DNA of 64,000 nt from Marinospirillum alkaliphilum DSM 21637 (GTDB lineage Bacteria; Pseudomonadota; Gammaproteobacteria; Pseudomonadales; Halomonadaceae). This document shows, piece by piece, positions 56,027 to 64,000 of the stretch. Numbering within the stretch: position 1 is the first letter of the stretch; each line of letters starts with the position of its first letter. The stretch is taken from assembly GCF_900119735.1 (NCBI RefSeq), contig NZ_FPJW01000002.1, forward strand, positions 1-64,000. The letters run 5' to 3'. Below the pieces are notes generated by a model. That model did not search any database and was not told the origin of the DNA. It worked only from the letters and a program-made list of their open reading frames with translations. The translations under genes were made by a program, and so were the position numbers.

Positions 56027-58063
56027 ATGTCAGATTTAATGAATATCGGCTTGACAGGACTGCGCACCAGTCGCAACAACCTGACCGTTACCGGCCACAA
56101 CATCAGCAATATTGATACTCCCGGGTATTCACGTCAGCGTGCGGTACAAATCACCAATCCGCCTTTTGGTACCGGTGCGGGTTATCTGGGTACTGGTGCG
56201 CGCACCCAGACCATTCAGCGAATTGTTGACCAGTTCACCATTAATCAGGTGCGGGTTGATACCAGTCGCATGAAGGATAATGAAGCTTATCTGCGTAATG
56301 CCAGTGAGCTGGACAACCTGCTGGCTAACGAAAACTCGGCATTGGGTACGGCACTGAACCGGTTTTTTGAAGGGGTGCAGTCAGCTGCCAATGACCCCTT
56401 GTCACGGCCTGCCCGCGAACTGGTGTTCAGTCAGGCGGATAGTGTCAGTCAGCGTTTTAAGTCTGCGCAAGCACGTTTGTCCGATCAAAATAACAATATC
56501 AATACCCAGTTACGTACCTACTCATCCCGTGTTAATGAGCTGGCTGTGGGCATTGGTGAGATCAACCGCGAAATCAAGATCTATCAGGGCACCCAGAATC
56601 AGCCGCCGAATGATCTGTTTGATCGTCGTGATGAGCTCTTGCGTCAGCTCAGTGAAATTGTGGAAGTGGATGTATTTGAGCAGGATGCATTGGATATTAA
56701 CGTGTTCATCGGCAGTGGCATTCCGCTGATTGTCGGTGAAAACGTCAACAAGCTGGAAGCCGTGCCCGGGGAGTTTGACAAGAGCCGTTATGACGTGAAT
56801 CTGGTGGATGCACGAGGTAACCGCGTTAATATCAACTCCAGTATCACTGGTGGCTCGATGGGTGGTGTGATGCGTTATCGCACTGACACCCTGGACCCTG
56901 CTCTGAATGAAATGGGGCGTATTGCGCTGGTGTTTGCCGGAGAATTCAACAATCAGCACCGTGGTGGTATTGACCTGAATGGTGATCAGGGCGGTGATTT
57001 CTTCAGGGATATCAATACACCGGAATTCATGCTGGATCGCATTCCAGGCCTGCAACGCCACGCACCAGCGGGCGTGTGGCTAAACCCCGATGCTTTGAAC
57101 CGCTTGCCAGCCGGTGAGTTCATGATCCGTGAAACGGTTAATGGACTGGTGCTTTCCGAAGCACCTGAGGGTCGCCGTCTGGGCACCTTCACTGATATGG
57201 CCCAGATGAACACTTTCCTGGAACAGAATTATGGTTTCCGGGTGACTGACGGTCAGGCAGGCAATCCACCGGCTGATATGAACCCAGCCGTATTTGCACA
57301 GCAGCTGGAACGCGGTTTACTGATTTCTCCGGTCAGGATTGGTGCCTCACAGCTGGAGCGCTCGCCGGAGTTGAGTAACACCAACAAGATTGCACTGAGT
57401 GGCATTGCCTGGGATGAAAATAATGCCGGTACAGCTCGCCTGCGGTTTGATGGCCTCTACAGTGATGCCGGTGCTGCCGGTATTCAGCAGCCACTGAACC
57501 TGGATGTGCTGGGCCTGACCGGTGCAGAGATCAGTGTTGATCCTGCTGCCGGCAATCCACCGGTTGCCGGAGACTTCATTCTGACCGGTTTCCCGGCAGG
57601 CTCCACGGTCACTGGATATGACAATGACGGGCAGCTCATCATTCAACTGGGCGCTGGTCCTCAAGAACTGCGCATGGATGTGAGTGGTGGTGCTCGTGCT
57701 GGAGACTCCTGGGTGCTGGAAGGTCGGGCAGGCGGCAAAAATGCCACTGCTTTAGGCCTGTTGCAGCAAGCCAAGCTGATTGAACGTCAAGCGGATGGAC
57801 GCGGTGGTGCTTCGCTGGGTGAAACCTACTCGATGCTGGTTGAAAAGGTGGGTATTCGTACTTCTGAGTCGCGCACTGCAACCGAAGTCAGCCAGGCAGT
57901 GCTTAATCAGAGCATCGCCATGAGGGAATCAACATCAGGCGTTAACATGGATGAAGAAGCAGCAAACCTGATCCGTTTTCAGCAGGCCTATCAAGCCTCC
58001 ACTCAGGTGATTGCAGCTGCGCAGCGCATGTTTGATACACTTTTATCCGCAGTCGGGAGATAA
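56027..58063 (+). CDS. flgK: Flagellar hook-filament junction protein FlgK
   Basis: A 678-residue HAP1. The N-terminus NIGLTGLRTSRNNLTVTGHNISNIDTPGYSRQR and C-terminus GVNMDEEAANLIRFQQAYQASTQVIAAAQRMFDTLL are canonical. It is longer than E. coli FlgK (547), with the extra length in the central domain, as in Pseudomonas relatives. Confidence 0.96.
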   Translation: MSDLMNIGLTGLRTSRNNLTVTGHNISNIDTPGYSRQRAVQITNPPFGTGAGYLGTGARTQTIQRIVDQFTINQVRVDTSRMKDNEAYLRNASELDNLLANENSALGTALNRFFEGVQSAANDPLSRPARELVFSQADSVSQRFKSAQARLSDQNNNINTQLRTYSSRVNELAVGIGEINREIKIYQGTQNQPPNDLFDRRDELLRQLSEIVEVDVFEQDALDINVFIGSGIPLIVGENVNKLEAVPGEFDKSRYDVNLVDARGNRVNINSSITGGSMGGVMRYRTDTLDPALNEMGRIALVFAGEFNNQHRGGIDLNGDQGGDFFRDINTPEFMLDRIPGLQRHAPAGVWLNPDALNRLPAGEFMIRETVNGLVLSEAPEGRRLGTFTDMAQMNTFLEQNYGFRVTDGQAGNPPADMNPAVFAQQLERGLLISPVRIGASQLERSPELSNTNKIALSGIAWDENNAGTARLRFDGLYSDAGAAGIQQPLNLDVLGLTGAEISVDPAAGNPPVAGDFILTGFPAGSTVTGYDNDGQLIIQLGAGPQELRMDVSGGARAGDSWVLEGRAGGKNATALGLLQQAKLIERQADGRGGASLGETYSMLVEKVGIRTSESRTATEVSQAVLNQSIAMRESTSGVNMDEEAANLIRFQQAYQASTQVIAAAQRMFDTLLSAVGR

Positions 58064-58066
58064 GCC

Positions 58067-59110
58067 ATGATTCGTATGTCCACCAGTCAGATGTTCAATC
58101 TGGGCATTAACAGCACGCTGCAAAGTCACGCCCGTCTGAGCCAGGTGAATAACCAGATGGCAACGGGTAAGAAGGTGCTGACCCCAGCGGATGATCCCGT
58201 TGCAGCGGCGCAGACATTGAATACTAAAACACGGATGTCTGTGGTTCAGCAGTACAACCGCAACATTGATTTTGCCGATAAGAACTTGAGTCTTACCGAG
58301 TCCGTGCTGAATCAGACCGAGTCATCACTGATTCGCTTGAAAGAGCAGGCCATCCAACTGGGTAGTGATCAGTGGAGTGATGACCAGGTGCGTGCTTCGG
58401 GCATTGAAGTACGCGAGATCCTTAGTCACTTGCAGGGTTTGGTCAATACCCGTAATGAAAGCAATGAGTATATTTTTGCCGGCAGTCAGGCTGATCAGAA
58501 GGCTTATGATGGAAATCGTTTTATCGGTGACCGTATTGAGCGAGAAGCACAGGTCGCTGATGATACCTTTATCAAGATGCTGACTTCTGGCGCCAGAGCG
58601 TTTGAAAACCTGGAAGGGCTGCGCTCCAATCGCGGTGAGCCGGGTGCTGTACCTACTGACCCACCTCTGGAACTCTATGGCTTTCGTTCCGAAGCCCAGC
58701 AGGCGCTGGATGATGGCCTGATCACCGGACCGCTTGAGGCCGGTGTGCATTATGAGTATGAAGACAATATGCTGGGTGCGATCCAGTATTTTGTGGATGC
58801 AACAGGCAACGGTACTCCACCGGGCGATGTGGACAAGGAGGCCATTCGTCATGCCATCAGCAACATTGATATTGCTTTCGAAAAAGTGGCCCAGACCCGT
58901 GCCCAGATTGGTGCCAGGCAGAACACGCTAGAGGCTGTGAAAGACAGCAACCAGGAGTTTGAGCTGTTTGCCCAGAAGACCATTTCTGATCTGGAAGACC
59001 TCGATTACGCAGAAGCCTTTGTACGCCTGGAAACCTCGATGATGTCTTATCAGGCCGGTATGCAGGTCATGGGTCGGGTATCCGGCCTGAGTCTGTTCAA
59101 CTACATCTGA
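58067..59110 (+). CDS. flgL: Flagellar hook-filament junction protein FlgL
   Basis: A 347-residue HAP3. The N-terminal MIRMSTSQMFNLGINS and LTPADDPVAAAQTLNTKT, and the C-terminal SDLEDLDYAEAFVRLETSMMSYQAGMQVMGRV, are diagnostic. It starts 3 bp after flgK and ends the cluster. No flagellin gene follows in this window. Confidence 0.96.
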   Translation: MIRMSTSQMFNLGINSTLQSHARLSQVNNQMATGKKVLTPADDPVAAAQTLNTKTRMSVVQQYNRNIDFADKNLSLTESVLNQTESSLIRLKEQAIQLGSDQWSDDQVRASGIEVREILSHLQGLVNTRNESNEYIFAGSQADQKAYDGNRFIGDRIEREAQVADDTFIKMLTSGARAFENLEGLRSNRGEPGAVPTDPPLELYGFRSEAQQALDDGLITGPLEAGVHYEYEDNMLGAIQYFVDATGNGTPPGDVDKEAIRHAISNIDIAFEKVAQTRAQIGARQNTLEAVKDSNQEFELFAQKTISDLEDLDYAEAFVRLETSMMSYQAGMQVMGRVSGLSLFNYI

Positions 59111-59374
59111 TCAGGCGCGGCTTTGGTAGAGGCCAACCACACAAAGTACCAGTCCTGCGCAGGATGCCCAGAGGCTGGTACTGGTCAACAGTGGATAACG
59201 CTCGGCAAAGGGTACAAAAATACCGCGCTGGTCCATCAGGCACTCACCTAGCAGATAATCATAACTGCCACCCTGATGGATGCAGCTGCTGACAGCAGCA
59301 TATTCCACGCCCCAGGTCCCCATCAGGATCAGCAAAGGGGCCACCAGTAATACCAATCCCAGCTTCAACAACAT
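59111..59374 (-). CDS. Small two-helix membrane protein
   Basis: An 87-residue protein with two hydrophobic helices (about 4-22 and 65-85) and two Cys in the intervening loop (SSCIHQGGSYDYLLGEC). That pair could form a disulfide if the loop is periplasmic. Its stop codon directly abuts the flgL stop. I do not recognise the family. Confidence 0.65.
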   Translation of the reverse strand: MLLKLGLVLLVAPLLILMGTWGVEYAAVSSCIHQGGSYDYLLGECLMDQRGIFVPFAERYPLLTSTSLWASCAGLVLCVVGLYQSRA

Positions 59375-59499
59375 CTCTGCTCCTCATGTTCAGTCAAGGA
59401 GCGTAAGATTAGCACTTTTCCCCCGTGGCGTTTAAGGGTATCCTCTGCCGCTTTCATTTTTCCGTCTGCTGAAGCAAACCAAGATCGGGAGCAAACCGG

Positions 59500-59991
59500 A
59501 TGCAGCCAAAAGTTGGTGTCATCATGGGGTCCAAGTCTGACTGGCCCACCATGGAACATGCTGTGGCCATGCTGGATAAGCTGGGCGTCAGTCATGAAGT
59601 TCGGGTGGTGTCTGCACATCGCACCCCGGATCTGCTGTTTGATTATGCTAAAACGGCTGAATCCCGTGGCCTGCAGGTCATCATTGCCGGTGCCGGTGGA
59701 GCAGCTCACCTGCCGGGTATGGCCGCTTCACAAACCTGTCTGCCGGTACTGGGCGTGCCGGTGGAGTCCCATGCCCTGAAAGGCATGGATTCCCTGCTGT
59801 CCATTGTGCAGATGCCCGGTGGTGTACCGGTCGCCACACTGGCGATCGGCAAGGCGGGTGCCACCAATGCCGGTATTCTGGCTGCCCAGATTGTAGCCCT
59901 GCAGGACCCGGCTGTTGCCACTGCGTTAAAGGCGTTCCGTACTCAGCAGACTCAGACAGTGCTGGACAATCCTGATCCGCGGGCGGAGTGA
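59500..59991 (+). CDS. purE: N5-carboxyaminoimidazole ribonucleotide mutase PurE
   Basis: A 163-residue class I PurE of purine synthesis, converting N5-CAIR to CAIR. The signature motifs [16 protein letters not shown] and [11 protein letters not shown] are intact. It forms an operon with purK, 9 bp downstream. Confidence 0.97.
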   Translation: MQPKVGVIMGSKSDWPTMEHAVAMLDKLGVSHEVRVVSAHRTPDLLFDYAKTAESRGLQVIIAGAGGAAHLPGMAASQTCLPVLGVPVESHALKGMDSLLSIVQMPGGVPVATLAIGKAGATNAGILAAQIVALQDPAVATALKAFRTQQTQTVLDNPDPRAE

Positions 59992-60000
59992 GATGTTGCC

Positions 60001-61134
60001 ATGATGACACGAATCGGTGTTCTGGGTGCAGGACAGCTTGGACAGATGCTGGCGCTGGCTGGTTATCCGCTGGGGCAGCGGTTTGTTTTTCTGGATACCT
60101 CCGGCAGCCCCAGTGCTGATATCGGAACAACCCTGGTGGATGTTCAGGGTGAACAGCTGGATGCCTTTCTGGCTCAGGTGGACAGTGTCACTTACGAGTT
60201 TGAACACCTGCCGGTTGAGCTGGTGAAAAAAATCGAACAACACAAACCGGTGTTTCCTTCCAGCCGGGCACTGGCAGTGTGTCAGAACCGTGGACTGGAA
60301 AAGGCGCTGTTCTCGCAGCTGAACATTCCCACGCCGGAATATCGTCTGGTCAATACCCTGGCAGACCTGCAGCAGGCTGTTGCGGAACTGGGTCAGCAGG
60401 GTCAGCGGGCCGTGGTGGCCAAAACTGTCACTGAAGGTTATGACGGCAAAGGTCAGGCCGTTTTGCGCTCGGTGGAAGAGGCCGAAGCAGCCTGGCAGCG
60501 GATCGGCAACCGCGAACTGATCGTTGAAGCCTTTGTTGATTTTGTACGTGAAGTATCGATTATTGCTGTGCGAGGTCAGGATGGTCGGGCGGTGTTTTAC
60601 CCGATGGCCGAAAACCACCATGTGGATGGCATCCTGCGTTATTCCCTGGCTCCCCTGCCTGATCTGTCCGAAGCGGTGCAACAGCAGGCTGAACAGTACA
60701 TCCAGGCATTGCTGAACGAGCTGGAGTATGTGGGTGTGCTGACGCTTGAGCTGTTCCAGCAGGCGGATGGCCGTTTACTGGCCAACGAAATGGCACCCCG
60801 TGTACACAACTCCGGTCACTGGACTCAGAATGGTGCCGTCACCAGTCAGTTTGAAAATCATCTGCGTGCCGTTGCTGGCTTGCCTTTAGGTGCAACCACC
60901 GCGCTGGCGCATACCTGCATGGTGAACATCATCGGAAAGCAGGGTGATGCTGCGCAGTTGTTGCAGTTGGAAGGTACCCATCTGCATCTTTATGGCAAGC
61001 AGGAGCGGGAAGGGCGCAAGCTGGGACATTTAAACCTGGTGGCCGCAGATTTGCCCGGTTTGTTGCAGCAGGTGACTGCTGCCAGCCAGTGTTTGCCAGG
61101 AGCCCCTGCGCCGGTATTCAGTTTTGTGAAGTAA
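60001..61134 (+). CDS. purK: N5-carboxyaminoimidazole ribonucleotide synthase PurK
   Basis: A 377-residue ATP-grasp enzyme carboxylating AIR with bicarbonate. The N-terminal GVLGAGQLGQMLALAG and the ATP-grasp motif AKTVTEGYDGKGQAV, plus NEMAPRVHNSGHWT, are present. ATG 60001 or 60004 may be used. Confidence 0.97.
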   Translation: MMTRIGVLGAGQLGQMLALAGYPLGQRFVFLDTSGSPSADIGTTLVDVQGEQLDAFLAQVDSVTYEFEHLPVELVKKIEQHKPVFPSSRALAVCQNRGLEKALFSQLNIPTPEYRLVNTLADLQQAVAELGQQGQRAVVAKTVTEGYDGKGQAVLRSVEEAEAAWQRIGNRELIVEAFVDFVREVSIIAVRGQDGRAVFYPMAENHHVDGILRYSLAPLPDLSEAVQQQAEQYIQALLNELEYVGVLTLELFQQADGRLLANEMAPRVHNSGHWTQNGAVTSQFENHLRAVAGLPLGATTALAHTCMVNIIGKQGDAAQLLQLEGTHLHLYGKQEREGRKLGHLNLVAADLPGLLQQVTAASQCLPGAPAPVFSFVK

Positions 61135-61142
61135 GTGTTTTA

Positions 61143-61168
61143 ATAGCAACAACCTATTAATTGTATGA
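61143..61168 (+). promoter_or_regulatory. OxyR-like binding site in front of dps
   Basis: ATAG-N7-CTAT-N7-ATGA fits three of the four ATAG/CTAT elements spaced at 7 bp in the OxyR consensus (first two perfect). It lies about 90-115 bp before the dps start. Dps is an OxyR target in E. coli. Confidence 0.5.
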
Positions 61169-61259
61169 ACAAAATAGGCTGGTGTGCCTTGTGCGACTGC
61201 GTTAGGATAAAACCAGTTGAAACATCCGGTTTATTCTAGCAGTGCAAGGAGGTAACACC

Positions 61260-61733
61260 ATGAGCACCAACCGTATTGGTCTGGATACAGCCAAGTCGCA
61301 GAAGCTGGCAGAAAAGCTGAATAACCTGCTGGCCAACTACCAGATTTTTTACATGAATGTGCGCGGTTATCACTGGAATATCCAGGGACCGTCCTTCTTT
61401 GAACTCCACGTCAAGTTCGAGGAGCAGTACAACGACCTGCTGTTGAAGGTTGATGAGCTGGCTGAGCGCATTCTGACCCTGGGTCATCGTCCACTGCATG
61501 CTTTCAGTGACTACATCGCCCAGAGCGCTATCAAAGAACACAAACAGGCCAGTGATGGTAAAACCTGCGTGGAAGGTCTGCTGACAGGTTACAAGCAGCT
61601 GATCGAGATGCAGCGTGAACTGCTGGAACTGGCCGGTGATGCCGGTGATGAAGGTACTGCTTCGCTGATGAGTGACTACATCGGTCAGCAGGAAAAAACG
61701 ATCTGGATGCTGAGTGCCTATCTGGCATCCTGA
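61260..61733 (+). CDS. dps: Dps-family DNA-protection ferritin
   Basis: A 157-residue ferritin-like protein that stores iron and detoxifies peroxide as a dodecamer. The ferroxidase signature is NVRGYHWNIQGPSFFELHVKFEE. The ATG at 61260 follows a strong AAGGAGG site. An OxyR-like site lies upstream and a terminator downstream. Confidence 0.96.
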   Translation: MSTNRIGLDTAKSQKLAEKLNNLLANYQIFYMNVRGYHWNIQGPSFFELHVKFEEQYNDLLLKVDELAERILTLGHRPLHAFSDYIAQSAIKEHKQASDGKTCVEGLLTGYKQLIEMQRELLELAGDAGDEGTASLMSDYIGQQEKTIWMLSAYLAS

Positions 61734-61751
61734 TAAGCTGAGTTAGAAAGG

Positions 61752-61786
61752 GAAAACAGCGGGCCAGGCTCGCTGTTTTCTTTTTT
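61752..61786 (+). terminator. Rho-independent terminator after dps
   Basis: A GAAAACAGCG / CGCTGTTTTC stem around a nine-base loop is followed by six T residues, about 18 bp after the dps stop. Confidence 0.92.
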
Positions 61787-61830
61787 GGCAGGTGTGTTGT
61801 GCACCTGATGTGATTGAGGGAAATTCCGAC

Positions 61831-62358
61831 ATGTTTCACCGTGTCAGCCTGCTTCCAACTACTGAACAACGCGCTGCCATTGCTACCGAGCTGGGCAAGG
61901 AACCCAAGGGAATGCAGCAGATCACTGCTGTGGATGGGCAAGGCCATCCGCTGGCGGTGCAGGTGGCGGCGCTGGTGGATGACAAACCCTTCCCGACCTT
62001 TTACTGGTTGACCAGTCGTTTTTTAGTGAAGGAGTTATCTCACCTGGAAGCGGCTGGTCTGATCAAGCAACTGGAAGATCGCTTGCAGGAAGATCCGCAA
62101 TTGATGGCTGCTTATCAACGCAGTCATGAGGATTATGTTGCCCGGCGCTGGGCCGCCATGAGTGATGCCATGCGCCAGCGAATTCGAGAGCTGGGTTATG
62201 AGTCAGTGTTCAGTCAACGGGGTGTTGGTGGTATTGAAAACTGGCAGCAGGTGCGTTGCTTGCACACCCAATATGCCCACCACCTCAGCAGTGGGCAGGG
62301 TAATGCCATTGGCCAGTTACTGGATGATGAGTACGGGATAGCCGGGCTGCTACCCTGA
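61831..62358 (+). CDS. DUF501 protein
   Basis: A 175-residue cytoplasmic protein that matches the DUF501 pattern: ELGKEPKGMQQI, PTFYWLTSRFLVKELSHLEAAG, and GVGGIENWQQVRCLHTQYAHHL with its conserved Cys and His residues. The ATG at 61831 (MFHRVSLL) is used. Function unknown. Confidence 0.85.
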   Translation: MFHRVSLLPTTEQRAAIATELGKEPKGMQQITAVDGQGHPLAVQVAALVDDKPFPTFYWLTSRFLVKELSHLEAAGLIKQLEDRLQEDPQLMAAYQRSHEDYVARRWAAMSDAMRQRIRELGYESVFSQRGVGGIENWQQVRCLHTQYAHHLSSGQGNAIGQLLDDEYGIAGLLP

Positions 62359-62366
62359 GGCAGGGC

Positions 62367-62750
62367 TCAGAAACTGGTGTAGGTCAGTTTCATTGATTTG
62401 CGGTCTTCCATGTATTGATTGATGAATTGCCGATCCGCTTTGCTGACACTGACGATCTGCAGATCAATGCCGTACAGGGTGCCACAGGATAACAGGATGC
62501 AGCTCAGCACCTTGCCCTGGACTCGCAAGGGATGTTTTTGTCCTTTGTGGATGGCTTGAATATCCAGAATGACAGGGCTGCCAGGGCGCAACAGTTTTTC
62601 ACAGTGAAAACGCACCTCGGTATCGCTGATGGACTGGGTGTAAGCCCAGTAACCAGCGGTGCTGGTGGTTTTTCCACCAGTGGCAGTTAACAGCCTGGCT
62701 TTCCAATAACTGGGTGTGCCGTGAGATGGAGGCGTTGGCTGCTTTTTCAT
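62367..62750 (-). CDS. PilZ-like domain protein
   Basis: A 127-residue protein with a beta-barrel pattern like PilZ (TQSISDTEVRFHCEKLLRPGSPVILDI). The c-di-GMP-binding RxxxR and D/NxSxxG motifs are not well preserved (SISDTEVRF stands in for the second), so ligand binding is doubtful. It converges with the DUF501 gene. Confidence 0.6.
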   Translation of the reverse strand: MKKQPTPPSHGTPSYWKARLLTATGGKTTSTAGYWAYTQSISDTEVRFHCEKLLRPGSPVILDIQAIHKGQKHPLRVQGKVLSCILLSCGTLYGIDLQIVSVSKADRQFINQYMEDRKSMKLTYTSF

Positions 62751-62913
62751 GGTGTTTTCACTCCTTGATACTGGCTGGCAAGAATACCAAATTGGATGGC
62801 TGGACAGTATTTTTGGTTGCTTGCAACAGGTGAAAAATTGTAATTCATGATCTGGGTTAAGGTTCTGGCGCTTTGCCCGGATAAAATATCAGCCAGGGAT
62901 GATAAAACCGATT

Positions 62914-62919
62914 TATAAT
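62914..62919 (+). promoter_or_regulatory. -10 element of the 41-residue protein gene
   Basis: A perfect TATAAT, 24 bp before the start codon. No clear -35 is seen 17 bp upstream. Confidence 0.5.
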
Positions 62920-62942
62920 CTGCTTCACCACGGAGAAAGCTT

Positions 62943-63068
62943 ATGTACCTTGATCAATATGTTGTTGCGAGTCTGGTGCTGGTTGCCGTCATGATTGTGG
63001 CCAGCGTATGGGCAGTTGGAAAAGTTAAAAAAGTCATCAATGAAGATGCAGCCAAGGCGGGTAAATAA
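62943..63068 (+). CDS. 41-residue single-pass membrane protein
   Basis: ATG 62943 to TAA 63066-63068 encodes MYLDQYVVASLVLVAVMIVA and 21 further residues ending in a Lys-rich, charged tail (KVKKVINEDAAKAGK). One membrane helix (about 7-26) is evident. A GGAGAAAG ribosome site, a TATAAT and a strong downstream terminator make a complete one-gene transcription unit. The function is unknown, and no known small-protein family is recognised. Confidence 0.75.
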   Translation: MYLDQYVVASLVLVAVMIVASVWAVGKVKKVINEDAAKAGK

Positions 63069-63100
63069 GCCCTGACGATTGCAGAATCAATGGATTCGAT

Positions 63101-63134
63101 GGCCCGGCAGCCGTAAGGCTGGCCGGGTTTTTTT
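63101..63134 (+). terminator. Rho-independent terminator after the 41-residue protein gene
   Basis: A CCCGGCAGCC-GTAA-GGCTGGCCGGG hairpin (one bulged base) is followed by seven T residues. Its T-run overlaps the 3' end of the opposing RND gene. Confidence 0.9.
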
Positions 63135-64000
63135 ATACGCTGGATTGCTGTTGTTCACGACTCAGACGCCGATAAGTCAGCGACAGGCGATCCCCCAATA
63201 CCAGCATGCAGGGTGTCAGGATCAGCGTCAGCAGGGTAGCAAAAGCCAGGCCACCGGCAATGGCGCTGGAAAGCTGTCGCCACCACTGGGTGGAAGGTGC
63301 ACCCCAACCCAGGCTGGGTTCCATCAGATTAACGTTCACACCCACCACCATTGGCATCAAACCCAGAATAGTAGTCACTGCCGTGAGCAACACCGGGCGC
63401 AGACGTAAGCAGCCGGTTTCCAGTGCTGCCTCACGCGCTTTTAATCCCTGTTGACGGATGCGGTTGTAAGTGTCAATCAACACGATGTTGTTGTTCACCA
63501 CTATGCCTGCCAGGGCAATGATGCCCATACCCACCATGACAATGCCAAAGGGTTGCCCGGCCAGCATCAGGCCCAGCAGCACCCCGGCAGTGGAAAACAG
63601 AATGGCAGACATCACCAGCAGTGTCTGATACAGGCTGTTGAATTGCAGCACCAGAATCAGCAGCATCAGGAAAATCGCCACAAAAAATGCAGCCACCAGG
63701 AATTGAGCGGCTTCCTGCATGTCGGCATCCTCACCGCCAACACGCACCGTCACACCCTCTGGCAGGTCGGCAAAATAAGGGCGCAGCACGGACAGGCGCT
63801 CATCCAGTTGATAACCTGCTTCCAGATCAGCCTGCAGGGTCAGGGTGCGCTGGCCATTCAGGCGGCGTAACGTTCCCGTTTTGGGTGCCGGTTCAAGGCG
63901 AACAAAATTGCTTAAAGGGATCAGTCCAACACTGGTCTGCAGGGTCATGCGTTCAAGCTGGTCAAGGGTTCTGGCCTGCATCGGCAATCTAACCCGAATA
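63133..64000 (-). CDS. RND efflux transporter, C-terminal part (5' end outside window)
   Basis: About 289 residues of an AcrB/MexB-like RND pump, continuing beyond the right edge (the frame remains open to 64000). Visible are part of a periplasmic loop (LPMQARTLDQLERM; IPLSNFVRLEP) and the later membrane helices, with VGMGIIALAGIVVNNNIVLIDTYN and the final helices (RPVLLTAVTTILGLMPM). The C-terminus, ending SREQQQSSV, is complete. The substrate is unknown. Confidence 0.93.
   Translation of the reverse strand, partial: IRVRLPMQARTLDQLERMTLQTSVGLIPLSNFVRLEPAPKTGTLRRLNGQRTLTLQADLEAGYQLDERLSVLRPYFADLPEGVTVRVGGEDADMQEAAQFLVAAFFVAIFLMLLILVLQFNSLYQTLLVMSAILFSTAGVLLGLMLAGQPFGIVMVGMGIIALAGIVVNNNIVLIDTYNRIRQQGLKAREAALETGCLRLRPVLLTAVTTILGLMPMVVGVNVNLMEPSLGWGAPSTQWWRQLSSAIAGGLAFATLLTLILTPCMLVLGDRLSLTYRRLSREQQQSSV

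Noticed and set aside
1-64000. CRISPR arrays, tRNA or rRNA genes, prophage genes
   Set aside because: No regularly spaced repeats, no tRNA-like or rRNA sequence, and no phage structural genes were recognised.

Overview
The window is a chromosomal segment of a motile, Gram-negative gammaproteobacterium. The evidence is: the conserved order suhB / trmJ-cysE / iscR-iscS-iscA / ndk-rlmN-pilF-rodZ-ispG-hisS-yfgM-bamB-der, a Pseudomonas-like flgBCDE + flgFGHIJKL arrangement with a sigma-54 promoter, a TtpC-type TonB system, and several Fur-box-like operators. Gene content suggests an aquatic Oceanospirillales- or Pseudomonadales-like bacterium. This is inference, since no rRNA is present. No rRNA, tRNA or CRISPR array was seen.

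Layout, left to right. (1) 1-1016: right end of an IS21-type element (istB) abutting fragments of an IS1182-type transposase and a frameshifted HTH antitoxin gene. (2) 1017-7311, minus: a FapA/DUF342 protein, then a MacA-MacB-NodT tripartite export operon. (3) 7527-16620: a TonB-dependent receptor with a Fur box, a zinc-ribbon methyltransferase, and a nine-gene minus-strand metal-uptake operon (PepSY helix protein, DUF2271, DUF4198, two small proteins, binding protein, ATPase, permease, second binding protein). (4) 16832-31604, minus: der back to trmJ, essential housekeeping genes with a strikingly short isc operon (no iscU, hscBA or fdx). (5) 31705-38733, plus: a SuhB homologue without catalytic residues, an iron-binding periplasmic protein behind a Fur box, and a DUF3450-TtpC-ExbB-ExbD-TonB-TPR energy-transduction operon. 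(6) 39150-47627: a SulP anion transporter and a UspA protein, facing two versions of a module made of DUF1538 membrane proteins, PII-like proteins and two-CBS proteins (one with fused, one with split DUF1538). (7) 47850-59110, plus: flagellar rod/hook/ring genes flgB to flgL. (8) 59111-64000: a small membrane protein, purE-purK, dps behind an OxyR-like site, DUF501, a PilZ-like protein, a 41-residue membrane protein, and the C-terminal part of an RND pump running off the window.

Themes: metal and iron acquisition is prominent (TonB receptor, metal ABC operon, FbpA-like protein, TonB/ExbBD, Fur-like boxes). The best candidate for an undescribed system is the duplicated DUF1538/PII/CBS module, which looks like membrane transport controlled by nucleotide-sensing proteins. 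Other notable points are the SuhB pseudoenzyme and the isc operon that has lost its scaffold gene, with an IscS that lacks the C-terminal tail used to contact IscU.
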